From the NCBI RefSeq assembly GCF_037027445.1, contig NZ_JBANDL010000002.1:3224001-3288000 (forward strand): 64,000 nt of DNA. Direction: 5' to 3'. This DNA is from Lysobacter firmicutimachus. Lineage in GTDB: Bacteria > Pseudomonadota > Gammaproteobacteria > Xanthomonadales > Xanthomonadaceae. Under the pieces are notes generated by a model. That model did not search any database. It was not told the origin of the DNA and worked only from the letters and a program-made list of their open reading frames with translations. A program made the position numbers and the translations under genes. Position 1 is the stretch's first letter; every line of letters begins with the position of its first letter. Shown one piece after another: positions 1 through 9,300 of the stretch.

Positions 1-2301
1 GGTGTTGTAGTCGGAAGAGTACTTGGCGCCGATGTGGGCCCGGCCGACCAGGCTGGCGCCGAAGTCCCACTGGTACGTCGCCGAAGCCGACGCCGACCAC
101 AGCGGCGCGAAGCTGGCGCGCGCGCCGGGCAGCTTGGCCAGGTCGGCGTCGGGCAGCGGATCGTCGCCGTAGCGAGTGTCGGCGTACATCAGGCCGCCCT
201 GCAGCATCAGGCCCTTGAGGCCGGTCTGCCACAGGATCTCGGTGTCGATGCCCTTGGACACTACTTCCGGAATCGAGCGCACCACGAAACTGGTGCCGAG
301 GAAGCTGTTGAGCTGGAAGTCGCTGTAGGTCTGGTGGAACAAGGTCGCGTTGAGCAGCAGGTTGCCGTCGGCCCAGGTGGTCTTGGCGCCGAGCTCGTAG
401 CTGTCGACGAACTCGCCCGGGAACGAGGTGTCGGCGACCGGACGGATGCCGGCCGTGCCGCTGGACAGGCCGTTGGAGGACTGCACCCGGTCCAGGTTGA
501 AACCGCCGGCCTTGTAGCCGCGCGCCGCGGACGCGTAGCCCATGACGTGCTCGTTCCAGCGATAGGCGGCCTTGAGCGTGCCCGACCATTCCTTCTCGTC
601 GCGTTCCTGATTGGTCACCCGGCCGTTGTGCAAGGTGTTGGCCCAGGGCAGGCACATGAAGCCGATCACCTGCGGCACCAGCGCATTGACCGCCGCCAGC
701 GGCACGCCGCGCGCGGCCAGGGCCTGGCCGACCCGGGCCGGATTGGCCATCGCCGCGCCGCAGCCCAGGCCGCCGTTGGGGTTGCTGTAGACCGAGTCCA
801 GCTCCTTGTTCTCCTTGGTGTAACGCAGGCCCAGGGTGATATCGAGCGCGTCGGTCGCGTGCCAGGTGTTGTTGGTGAACAGCGCCACGCTCTTGCTGTT
901 CTGGTCGTAGCGGTCGAGCGCGCCGAGTCCGCCGAAGCTGCTGCCGAACGGCCGCCCGCTGGCTTGCGACAGGAAAGTCGCGGCGTTGGCGGTGTTGACC
1001 ACTCCGGCCGGGAAGCGCGCGGCGATCTGGCCCAGCACCGCGGTCGACAGATAGGGCTCGTAGTGCGCGCCCAGGCTGTAGGAATCGTGGCGCTTGAGGT
1101 CTTCGTCGGAATAGAACAGGCCGACCATCCAGTCGAGCTTGTCGGTGGCGCCGGTCAGGCGGAACTCCTGGCTGAACTGCTTGAAGCCGGTGAAGGACTC
1201 GTCCGAGTCCGGGTTGCGATAGATCATGTCGACGGCGGTGAAATCGAAGTCCAGGCCGTTGATCGCCTGCCAGTCGCGCGAGGCGGTGATCGAGGTCAGG
1301 GTCGCGCCGCCGAACCAGGGCGTGATCCAGTCGATCTGGGCCGACACGCCCTTGTCCTTGATGTCCTGGCTGGTGGAGCGGTTGCTCCAGGCCACGCGCG
1401 CGAACGGGTCGGCCACCGGCGCCACGCCGACGCCGCCGACCAGGGCGTTGATGATCGCCGCGGTCGGGCCGCGCACCGTGGTCAGGCCGACGCAGCAGTT
1501 CTCCTCGCGGCTGGTGTAGTCGGCGATGAAGTTGATGTCGAGGTTTTCGGTCGGCTCCAGCAACAGCTGGGCGCGCAGGGTGTGGAAATTCTGGTCGCCG
1601 TCCTCGCGCTCGCGGCGCGGGCCGCGGCCGACCTCGACATCGCTGAAGCCGTCGCGCTTGCGCTTGGCGCCGTAGATGCGGAAGGCGGCGTTCTCGCCGA
1701 TCGGCGTGTTGAACGAAGCCGCGGCGCCGAGGGCGCCGTAGTTGCCGACGGTCAGCTCGCCTTCCACGGTGGTGTCGTAGCTGGGGCGGCGGGTGATGAC
1801 GTTGATCACGCCGGCCGAAGTGTTCTTGCCGAACACCGTGCCCTGCGGGCCCTTGAGCACCTCGATCCGCTCGATCTCGCCCAGGTCGCCGAAGCCGACG
1901 CCGTTGCGCGGGCGGTACACGCCGTCGACCACCACCCCGACCGAGGACTCCAGGCCAGCGTTGTCGCCGACCGTGCCGATGCCGCGGATGCGCGCGACCG
2001 TCTGCACCTCGCTCTGGGTGCTGGTCACGGTCAGGCCCGGCACCAGCATCTGCGCGTCCTTGATGTCGCGCACGCCGCTGTCCTGGATCAGCTGCTCGGG
2101 CAAGGCGGTGATCGCGATCGGCACGTCCTGCATCGCCTCCTCGCGCTTCTGCGCAGTGACGGTCAGCCCGGCCAGGGTCTTGGCTTCGGTGTCTTCCGCG
2201 GCCGTCGGCGCCTGTTGCGCCTGCACGTTCGCGGCGAGCGCGGCCATGCTCAAAGCGATGGCCAAGGACAGGGACCTGCGGGCCGGCGGGCGAGCGATCA
2301 T
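1..2301 (-). CDS. TonB-dependent outer membrane receptor (C-terminus outside window)
   Basis: Reading the minus strand from the ATG at 2299-2301 gives 767 codons open to the window edge, so the C-terminus is missing. The first ~29 residues are a signal peptide (Arg-rich start, hydrophobic core, ending NVQAQQ). A TonB-box-like stretch (LTVTAQKREE) follows, then a typical plug domain: VPIAIT, the VARIRGIGT segment, VVVDGVY, and IERIEVLKGPQGTVFGKNTSAG at about residues 145-165, followed by the start of the beta-barrel. Such receptors import siderophores, sugars or other ligands using TonB energy. The ligand cannot be read from the sequence. It lies downstream of the arginase gene on the same strand, at the edge of the PoTeM locus, where HSAF-type clusters also carry a TonB receptor. 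Whether it is part of the pathway is inference. Confidence 0.93.
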   Translation of the reverse strand, partial: MIARPPARRSLSLAIALSMAALAANVQAQQAPTAAEDTEAKTLAGLTVTAQKREEAMQDVPIAITALPEQLIQDSGVRDIKDAQMLVPGLTVTSTQSEVQTVARIRGIGTVGDNAGLESSVGVVVDGVYRPRNGVGFGDLGEIERIEVLKGPQGTVFGKNTSAGVINVITRRPSYDTTVEGELTVGNYGALGAAASFNTPIGENAAFRIYGAKRKRDGFSDVEVGRGPRREREDGDQNFHTLRAQLLLEPTENLDINFIADYTSREENCCVGLTTVRGPTAAIINALVGGVGVAPVADPFARVAWSNRSTSQDIKDKGVSAQIDWITPWFGGATLTSITASRDWQAINGLDFDFTAVDMIYRNPDSDESFTGFKQFSQEFRLTGATDKLDWMVGLFYSDEDLKRHDSYSLGAHYEPYLSTAVLGQIAARFPAGVVNTANAATFLSQASGRPFGSSFGGLGALDRYDQNSKSVALFTNNTWHATDALDITLGLRYTKENKELDSVYSNPNGGLGCGAAMANPARVGQALAARGVPLAAVNALVPQVIGFMCLPWANTLHNGRVTNQERDEKEWSGTLKAAYRWNEHVMGYASAARGYKAGGFNLDRVQSSNGLSSGTAGIRPVADTSFPGEFVDSYELGAKTTWADGNLLLNATLFHQTYSDFQLNSFLGTSFVVRSIPEVVSKGIDTEILWQTGLKGLMLQGGLMYADTRYGDDPLPDADLAKLPGARASFAPLWSASASATYQWDFGASLVGRAHIGAKYSSDYNT

Positions 2302-2750
2302 TGAGTTTTCCCCTTGATGGCGAACGACGAGTCGAGTTCGGCGACGCGGTCCGCGGCCGCGACGCGCGGCGTCGTGGCATCCGGAGCGGCTCGCATCACC
2401 AGATCGTTACGTAATTCGGAAGCGATGTCGGCCGCAGTGCGAAAGCGTGCGTGCGGCCGTGCCGCCGAAACTACCACGACGATCACGATCAGCGTGCCGC
2501 GGCGCAGCACCGGCGTCGCGCGGAACGCGGTCCGCAGGGAAAGGCGGACGCATTCGCACGAACGTTCGGATCGAATTCCACCAGGAGCGGCACCAAGGTG
2601 TGCTGCGATGCCTGCGCTTCAAGCGCCGTCACGCCCCGTCGCGGACGGTGTGGATTCCGGCGACCGCAGCGCTTTCGGTTACGGCCCGCGTTGCGCGGCG
2701 CGGCGGGACGACCGAAAAGACGCAAGCGCCGCTTTCCGCCGCGGCCTTCC

Positions 2751-2953
2751 AACCCCCAACCCCCAATCCCCAATCCCCAATCCCCAATCCCCAATCCCCA
2801 ATCCCCAATCCCCAATCCCCAATCCCCAATCCCCAATCCCCAATCCCCAATCCCCAATCCCCAATCCCCAATCCCCAATCCCCAACCCCCAACCCCCAAT
2901 CCCCAATCTCCAATCCCCAATCTCCAATCTCCAATCCCGAATCTCCAATCCCG
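2751..2953. repeat. 29 tandem copies of a 7-bp unit (AAYCCCC)
   Basis: From 2751 to 2953 the sequence keeps an unbroken 7-bp period (consensus AATCCCC; variants AACCCCC, AATCTCC and AATCCCG at both ends), 29 units in all. It fills the end of the 657-bp gap between the TonB receptor start and the arginase stop codon, ending 5 bp before that stop. Because 7 is not a multiple of 3, all frames stay open and give artificial repetitive translations that I do not count as genes. The rest of the gap (2302-2750) probably holds the receptor promoter. A 70-codon minus-strand ORF there is not convincing. Shorter runs of the same motif occur near 22812 and 63712. Confidence 0.95.
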
Positions 2954-2958
2954 GCCCA

Positions 2959-3882
2959 TCAAGCCCGCACCAGCGTCGACTTGCCGAACAGGCTCTCGAC
3001 CAGATCGATCGCGACCAGGGCGGTGTGATTGTCGCGATCCAGGATCGGGTTGAGTTCGACGATGTCCAGCGAGCCCATGCAGCCGCTTTCGGCGATCATC
3101 TCCATCGCCAGTTGCGCCTCGCGGTAGTTCGGTCCGCCGGCGACCACGGTGCCGACACCGGGCGCGATGCTGGGGTCGAGGAAGTCGACATCGAAGCTGA
3201 CGTGCAGATGAGTGTCGGCGTCCACGCCGTCCAACGCTTCCTCCATCACCCGCTTGATGCCGATGTCGCCGATCCGGCGCATGTCGTACACCGGCAGGCC
3301 GAGCTGCTTGATCAGCTGCCTCTCGCCCGGATCGACCGAGCGCGTACCGATCTGGCGCATCTCGCCGACCTGCATCGCCGGCGCTTCGCCGCCGAGCCGG
3401 GTCAGGCACGGCGGCCCCATGCCGATCAGGCAGGCCACCGGCATGCCGTGCAGGTTGCCGGTCGGGGTGATCTCGTGGGTGTTGAAGTCGGCGTGCGCGT
3501 CCAGCCACAACACGCGCAGCTTCTTGCGCCGTTCGCGGCAATGGCGCGCGACCGCGGTGATCGAGCCCAGGCCCAGGCAATGGTCGCCGCCGAGCAGGAT
3601 CGGCATGCGCTCTTCGCGCAGTTCCGCGGCGACCGCGTCCATCACATTGCGGTTCCAGGCCACCACTTCGTCGAGATGGCGATAGCCGCCGACCGGCGCC
3701 GACCAGGGGTTGGGCGGACCGTCGAGGTTGCCGCGGTCGGCGACGTCGAGGCCGAGCCCGCGCAGGGCTTCGGTCAGGCCGGCGATGCGCAGGGCTTCCG
3801 GCCCCAGGCGGGCGCCGCGCGCGCCGGCGCCGACGTCGGTGGGCGCGCCGATCAGACTGACCGGCGTGGCAGTGCGAGTCAT
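2959..3882 (-). CDS. arginase/agmatinase-family hydrolase of the PoTeM locus
   Basis: 307 residues with the ureohydrolase metal-binding motifs in order: GGDH (about residue 99), DAHADFNTH (about 125-133) and [10 protein letters not shown] (about 226-235), plus the substrate-loop-like GNLHG. Arginase splits L-arginine into L-ornithine and urea using a binuclear Mn site. The start chosen is the ATG at 3880-3882 ([12 protein letters not shown]), preceded by an AGGA-type ribosome binding site; a longer in-frame start only adds nine unlikely residues. It lies 100 bp downstream of the ferredoxin reductase on the same strand. In HSAF-type clusters an arginase neighbour is known, and supplying ornithine to the NRPS adenylation domain is an attractive inferred role. 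It could also be the general cellular arginase (rocF-like). Confidence 0.9.
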   Translation of the reverse strand: MTRTATPVSLIGAPTDVGAGARGARLGPEALRIAGLTEALRGLGLDVADRGNLDGPPNPWSAPVGGYRHLDEVVAWNRNVMDAVAAELREERMPILLGGDHCLGLGSITAVARHCRERRKKLRVLWLDAHADFNTHEITPTGNLHGMPVACLIGMGPPCLTRLGGEAPAMQVGEMRQIGTRSVDPGERQLIKQLGLPVYDMRRIGDIGIKRVMEEALDGVDADTHLHVSFDVDFLDPSIAPGVGTVVAGGPNYREAQLAMEMIAESGCMGSLDIVELNPILDRDNHTALVAIDLVESLFGKSTLVRA

Positions 3883-3982
3883 GGTGCGAATCCTCAGGCA
3901 GGGGCGCAACGCCGCGCCGCCGGCAAGGCAACGATGGCGATGGCGGGGGATGGAAACGGCCGGCGCGGAGCGCGCGGCCGGG

Positions 3983-4756
3983 TCACTTCTCCACGAAGGC
4001 GCGCTCGATCACGAAGTCGCCCGGCTCGCGGGTGCGCGGCGAAGGCTTGAAGCCGCGTCCTTCCAGCAAGGTCGAAGTGTCTTCGAGCATCTGCGGGCTG
4101 CCGCACAGCATCACCCGGTCTTCCAACGGATTCAGCGGCGGCAGGCCGAGGGTCTGCGCCATCAGGCCGTCGGCGATCGCATCGGTGATCCGGCCGCGGT
4201 TGCGGAACGGCTCGCGGGTGACGCTCGGGTAGTACTTGAGCTGGCGGCGCACGGCCTCGCCCAGGAACTCGTGCGCGGGCAACTCGCGTTCGAGGAAGTC
4301 GGCATAAGCCAGATCGCTGACATGGCGCACGCCGTGCGCCAGGACCACGGTCTCGAAGCGCTCGTAGGTGGCCGGGTCGCGGACGATGCTCAGGAACGGC
4401 GCCAGGCCGGTACCGGTGCCGAGCAGGTACAGGCGCTTGCCCGGATTGAGATCGTTGAGCACCAGCGTACCGGTGGGCCGGCGGCTGACCAGGATCGAGT
4501 CGCCGTTGGCGATGTGCTGCAGGCGCGAGGTCAGCGGGCCGTCGGGCACCTTGATGCTGAAGAACTCCAGATGCTCTTCGTAGTGCGCGCTGGCGATCGA
4601 GTAAGCGCGCATCAGCGGCCGGCCCTCGACCTCCAGGCCGACCATGACGAAGTGGCCGCTGTCGAAGCGGAAGCCGGGGTCGCGGGTGGTGCGGAAGCTG
4701 AAAAGGCTGTCGTTCCAGTGCTTGACCTCGATGACGCGTTCTGTCGCCAACTGCAT
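3983..4756 (-). CDS. ferredoxin-NADP(+) reductase (FPR type)
   Basis: 257 residues, the usual size of bacterial FPR flavoproteins. An N-terminal FAD-binding barrel carries the RAYSIAS motif (RxYS, about residues 50-56). The NADP-binding half has GTGTGLAPFLS (about 112-122) and MLCGSP (about 216-221), and the end is the FVEK type found in many proteobacterial FPRs. The start at 4756 (MQLATERV) has a strong AAGGAG site just upstream. It transfers electrons between NADPH and ferredoxin or flavodoxin. HSAF-type clusters contain a ferredoxin reductase at this place, which could feed the di-iron hydroxylase encoded divergently. That partnership is inferred; a housekeeping fpr role is also possible. 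Confidence 0.93.
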   Translation of the reverse strand: MQLATERVIEVKHWNDSLFSFRTTRDPGFRFDSGHFVMVGLEVEGRPLMRAYSIASAHYEEHLEFFSIKVPDGPLTSRLQHIANGDSILVSRRPTGTLVLNDLNPGKRLYLLGTGTGLAPFLSIVRDPATYERFETVVLAHGVRHVSDLAYADFLERELPAHEFLGEAVRRQLKYYPSVTREPFRNRGRITDAIADGLMAQTLGLPPLNPLEDRVMLCGSPQMLEDTSTLLEGRGFKPSPRTREPGDFVIERAFVEK

Positions 4757-4911
4757 CGTCCTGACTCCTTGTTATGGAAAATCCCGGCCGCATCCGCGCG
4801 GGACGATATTCGTCACGCGTCTGACGTGCGGGCGTCATTATTGGGTGCCAGCGCGCGCGGCTCGCATCGTCGCCGGCGGCGATTCGGCCCACCAATACCA
4901 GCACATAATAT

Positions 4912-4938
4912 TTCCCACTTGGGAATCAATGTTCCAAA
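4912..4938. promoter_or_regulatory. two overlapping inverted repeats in the divergent PoTeM promoter region
   Basis: The perfect inverted repeat TTCCCA-CT-TGGGAA spans 4912-4925. It overlaps a second, TTGGGAA-N6-TTCCAAA, at 4919-4938 with one mismatch. Both lie in an AT-richer patch about 155 bp upstream of the ferredoxin reductase start and 325 bp upstream of the hydroxylase start, within the 504-bp gap 4757-5260 that must hold the divergent promoters. The shape fits a dimeric regulator operator, but no known regulator site is recognised. Confidence 0.45.
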
Positions 4939-5024
4939 GAATGATCGGCGTCACTCGCGCAGCGGGACTGCGCCTTTGACGGCGACTCGCGCTTGCGTCG
5001 ATTATTAGCCGCCCGAGTAATCCG

Positions 5025-5039
5025 GCCGATTAAATCGGC
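5025..5039. promoter_or_regulatory. 15-bp inverted repeat GCCGATT-A-AATCGGC
   Basis: A perfect 7-bp inverted repeat around one central base, upstream of the hydroxylase and PKS-NRPS genes. It may be an operator for the biosynthetic transcript; this is inference from symmetry and place only. Confidence 0.35.
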
Positions 5040-5089
5040 GTTCGCTTCGAATCCCCTTCTGCCCACCAGCGACCATGCGCTGACCGCAT

Positions 5090-5103
5090 GCGTCAGCTGA
5101 CGC
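5090..5103. promoter_or_regulatory. perfect 14-bp palindrome GCGTCAGCTGACGC
   Basis: A fully self-complementary 14-mer about 160 bp upstream of the chosen hydroxylase start, in the same intergenic region as the other two symmetric sites. It is a possible binding site for a dimeric regulator of the PoTeM operon; no regulator gene is present in the window. Confidence 0.4.
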
Positions 5104-5260
5104 TCTTGGTCACCCCTGAGGCTCGCATGGACGTCCAGCAGTCAGGCATTGCCGCAAAAAAATCAGCCACTTGCGCCGTGCGCTCGACGGACGCATCGCA
5201 CCCGCGCCGCGCGCCGCGGGATTCGCGGCGCATATTCGCGAATATTGCGGAAATATTCTC

Positions 5261-6247
5261 ATGAGCGCGCCTCCCGACTCCGAGCGAATGGTGATTGGCG
5301 TCGCGCTAGAGAATTGTGACCAGAAACTCGAAGATTCGGTTTCACCGCATTTTCACGCCACGTCCGGAAAAACGACGGCGGTCGCGCCGGCGCAGCCTTG
5401 GCGCGACCGGCTGCGTTATATCGCCCATCCTTTGCTGATGCTGGCGGTAGCGGTTTATGTGAGCGCCGGATTAATCCTGGACTGGGACCCGGGTCCGGCC
5501 AGTTTCGCCTTCGTATTCGCCAGCATTTTCTACCTGGCGATACTCGAATTTATTATTCCGTACGAGCGCGCATGGCAGCCGAGCGGACGCGAGTGGGGCC
5601 TGTACGCGGTCTACTTCGTGCTCACCGTGGCGGCCGGCGCGCTGGCCCAATTGCCGGTCGCCGCGGCGGTGGCGGCGCTGTCGCCCCTGCATCCGACCCT
5701 GCCGTTGTGGGCCGAGATCCCGCTCGCGCTGCTGTTGAGTTCGCTGGCCAGCTACGCGATCCATCGCGCCGGCCACGACATTCCGCTGCTGTGGCGCCTG
5801 CACGGCGTGCACCACGTGCCGGACAAGGTCAACGTCGCCAACAACGGCGTCAATCACGTGTTCGACGTGGTGCTGTCGCAGTTCACGGTGCAGTTGCCGC
5901 TGGCCTTGGCCGGCTTCTCGGCGCCCTCGCTGTTCGCGGTCGGCATCTTCGTCATCGCCCAGGGCTACTTCGTCCACGCCAACATCGACGTGCGCCTGGG
6001 CTGGCTCAACCAAGTGCTCGCCAGCCCCGAGCTGCATCGCATGCATCACAGCTGCGACCGCAGCGAAGCCGGCCACTTCGGCTCGGATCTGTCGATCTGG
6101 GACCGGTTGTTCGGCAGCTACACCTGGCGGCCGGATCGGCGGCCGCGCGGGATCGGCCTGTTCGATCCCGGTTCGTTTCCGCGCACCGGCGCGGTGTTCT
6201 CGACCCTGATCCATCCGCTGCGGCCGCGCAAGAAGCGCGCGTCCTGA
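5261..6247 (+). CDS. sterol desaturase / fatty acid hydroxylase superfamily protein (PoTeM hydroxylase)
   Basis: 328 residues from the ATG at 5261 (MSAPPDSE). An upstream in-frame start at 5171 would add 30 residues that do not resemble the family. There are four or more hydrophobic membrane segments and the His-rich di-iron motifs of the superfamily: HRAGHD, then HGVHH, then LHRMHHS followed by SEAGHFGSDLSIWDRLFGSY. Members use a membrane di-iron centre and O2 to hydroxylate or desaturate. In the HSAF pathway the homologous cluster enzyme (SD) installs the C-3 hydroxyl on the macrolactam, and the position immediately before the PKS-NRPS (99-bp gap) supports the same job. The electron donor may involve the divergently encoded ferredoxin reductase (inference). 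Confidence 0.9.
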   Translation: MSAPPDSERMVIGVALENCDQKLEDSVSPHFHATSGKTTAVAPAQPWRDRLRYIAHPLLMLAVAVYVSAGLILDWDPGPASFAFVFASIFYLAILEFIIPYERAWQPSGREWGLYAVYFVLTVAAGALAQLPVAAAVAALSPLHPTLPLWAEIPLALLLSSLASYAIHRAGHDIPLLWRLHGVHHVPDKVNVANNGVNHVFDVVLSQFTVQLPLALAGFSAPSLFAVGIFVIAQGYFVHANIDVRLGWLNQVLASPELHRMHHSCDRSEAGHFGSDLSIWDRLFGSYTWRPDRRPRGIGLFDPGSFPRTGAVFSTLIHPLRPRKKRAS

Positions 6248-6346
6248 GCGAAGCGTTCCCCGATGGCGCGCATCGGCGCCACGCCTCCCCTCGCCCGTCC
6301 CTCACCTCCCCGGCGTCGCCAGACGTAAAGAACTAAGGACTCGATC

Positions 6347-9300
6347 ATGACGGACCCCAGCAAGAACGCCCCCCACCGCGACCACGCCGACGGCGCCGCG
6401 CCCGCAGCCGCCGAAGCCGCCGCGCAAGCGGCCGCCGACCGCGCCCACGAGCCGCTCGAGCGCATCGCCATCGTCGGCATCGGCTGCCGCCTGCCCGGCG
6501 GCGCCTGCGACCATCGCGGCTTCTGGCAGAACCTGATCGAAGGCAAGGACTGCCTCACCGATACGCCGCTCAACCGCTACGACGTGGCTACCCTGGGCAG
6601 CCGCGACAAGAGCAAGCCCGGCCGCCTGGTCGGCGGCCGCGGCGGCTACATCGACGGCTTCGACGAATTCGATCCGGCGTTCTTCGGCATCAGCCCGCGC
6701 GAAGCCGACTACATGGACCCGCAGCAACGCAAGCTGCTGGAAGTGGCCTGGGAAGCCCTGGAAGACGGCGGCCAGAAGCCGGCCGAACTGGCCGGCCGCG
6801 ACATCGGCGTGTTCGTCGGCGCCTTCACCCTGGACTACAAGATCGTCCAGTTCGCCGACCTCAGCTTCGAGACCCTGGCCGCGCACACCGCGACCGGCAC
6901 GATGATGACGATGGCGTCGAACCGGATCTCGTACTGCTTCGACTTCCGCGGCCCCAGCCTGTCGATCGACACCGCCTGCAGTTCTTCGCTGGTCGCGGTG
7001 CACCTGGCCTGCCAGAGCCTGCGCCGGCGCGAGACCAGCCTGGCCCTGGCCGGCGGCACCCTGCTGCACATGACCCCGCAGTACACCATCGCCGAAACCA
7101 AGGGCGGCTTCCTGTCGCCGGAAGGCAAGTCGCGCACCTTCGACGCCGCCGCCAACGGCTACGTACGCGCCGAAGGCGTCGGCCTGGTCGCGCTCAAGCG
7201 CCTGGACGACGCGGTGCGCGACGGCGACCCGATCTACGCGGTGATCGTCGGCACCGGCGTCAACCAGGACGGCCACAGCAACGGCATCACCGTGCCCAAC
7301 CCCGACGCCCAGGTGGCGCTGATCGAACGCGTCTGCCGCGAGGCCGGCATCGCCCCGGGCAGCCTGCAATACATGGAAGCGCACGGCACCTCGACCCCGG
7401 TCGGCGACCCGATCGAGGCCAAGGCGTTGGGCCGCGCGCTGGCGGTCGGGCGCAAGCCGGGCGACGAATGCTATGTGGGTTCGGTGAAGACCAACATCGG
7501 CCACACCGAGGCCGCCGCCGGCGTGGCCGGCCTGATCAAGACCGCGCTCGCGCTCAAGCACAAGACCATTCCGCCGCACATCAACCTGCAGACGGTCAAC
7601 CCGGACATCGACCTGGCCTCGATGCCGTACAAGATCCCGACCCAGGTCACGCCGTGGCCGGCGCATGAGGGCCCGGCGCGCGCCGGCGTCAACTCGTTCG
7701 GTTTCGGCGGCACCAACGCGCACGTGCTGCTGGAAGAGGCGCCGGCGCGCACGCCGCGGGCGACGACCGCCGACGACAGCGCCGGCCGCGCCGCGGGCGG
7801 CTACAACGTGCTGCCGTTGAGCGCGCGCGACGCCTCGGTGCTGCCGGCGCTGGCCGAAGGCATCGCCCGCGAACTGGATCGCGAAGGCGACGAGGCCGTC
7901 GATCTGCGCGACCTGGGCTACACCCTCGCCCATCGCCGCCAGCACTTGGAGTCGCGCCTGTCGATCGTCTACGACAGCCGCGAATCGCTGCGCGAGCGCC
8001 TGGCCGCGTTCGCCGCCGGCGAAGCGCATCCGCACCTGGTCGCCGACGAACGCCGCGCGACGCCGCCGAAGCTGGCCTGGGTGTTCACCGGCATGGGCCC
8101 GCAGTGGTGGGCGATGGGCCGGCAGTTGTTCGAGAACGAACCGGTCTACCGCGAGGTCATCGAGCGATGCGATCGCGAACTGGCCAAGCATGTCGACTGG
8201 TCGCTGATCGCGGAGATGAACGCCGCCGAAGCCGATTCGAAGATGAGCGAGACCTGGCTGGCGCAGCCGGCCAATTTCGCCGTGCAGATCGCACTGGCAG
8301 CGATGTGGCGGGCCAAGGGCGTACGTCCCGACGCGATCGTCGGCCACAGCACCGGCGAAGTCGCGGCCTTCTACGAGGCCGGCGTCTACACCCTGGAACA
8401 GGCGGTACGGGTGGTCGTGCACCGCAGCCGCCTGCAGCAGAAGCTGGTCGACACCGGCACCATGCTCGCGGTCAGCCTGACCGAAGCCGAAGCGCTGCGC
8501 CGGGTGCGCCCCTACGGCGACCGGGTCTCGGTCGCCGCGGTCAACAGCCCGACCGCGATCACCCTGGCCGGCGATCAGGACGCGCTGGCCGAACTGGCCG
8601 AGAAGCTGCAGGCCGAGCAGCTGTTCGCCAAGTTCCTGGCCGTGCGCGTGCCCTATCACAGCGCCAAGATGGACCTGATCAAGGACGAGCTGCTGGAATC
8701 GCTGGACGGGCTGGCGCCGCATCCGGCGCAGGTGCCGCTGTACATGACCGCCAAGCCCGGCATCGCCGCCGGCCACGAACTCGACGCCGGATACTGGTGG
8801 GAGAACGTGCGCAACAGCGTCGGCTTCCGCGCCGCGATCGACCAGATGGCCCACGACGGCTACGACCTGTTCCTGGAGATCGGCCCGCACCCGGTGCTCG
8901 GTCATTCGATCAACGAATGCTTCGCCGCGCGCGGCGCCAGCGCGCGCAGCCTGCCCTCGATCCGTCGCCAGGAAGACGAAGCCGCGCGCTTCGCCGCCTC
9001 GCTGGGCGGCCTGCACAACCTCGGCGCGGCCATCGACTGGAGCGCGCTGCATCCGCAGGGCCGTCCGCTGCCGCTGCCGCGCTATCCGTTCAAGCGCGAC
9101 CGCTACTGGGTCGAGCCGCGCCCGGTCGAACAGGTCCGCCTCGGCCAGCTCGACCACGGCCTGCTCGGCCGGCGCATGGCCGTCGCCGAACCGACCTGGG
9201 AAGCCAAGCTCGACGCCGAGCGCATGCCGTACCTGGAAGACCATCGCATCCAGGGCAACGTGCTGTTCCCCGCCGCCGGCTACATCGAGATGGCGACCCA

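Noticed and set aside
34-2304. Long plus-strand open frame of 756 codons
   Set aside because: Antisense to the TonB receptor; Arg/Gly/Ala-rich translation typical of high-G+C shadows. The minus strand gives a full plug domain.
2298-2510. 70-codon minus-strand ORF ending in an ATGA overlap with the receptor start
   Set aside because: No ribosome binding site or recognisable pattern; lies where the receptor promoter is expected.
2751-2953. CRISPR array
   Set aside because: The period is 7 bp with no spacers and no cas genes nearby.
2314-4050. Repetitive proline/asparagine-rich translations across the heptamer array
   Set aside because: Produced by a 7-bp repeat that is open in every frame, and otherwise antisense to arginase.
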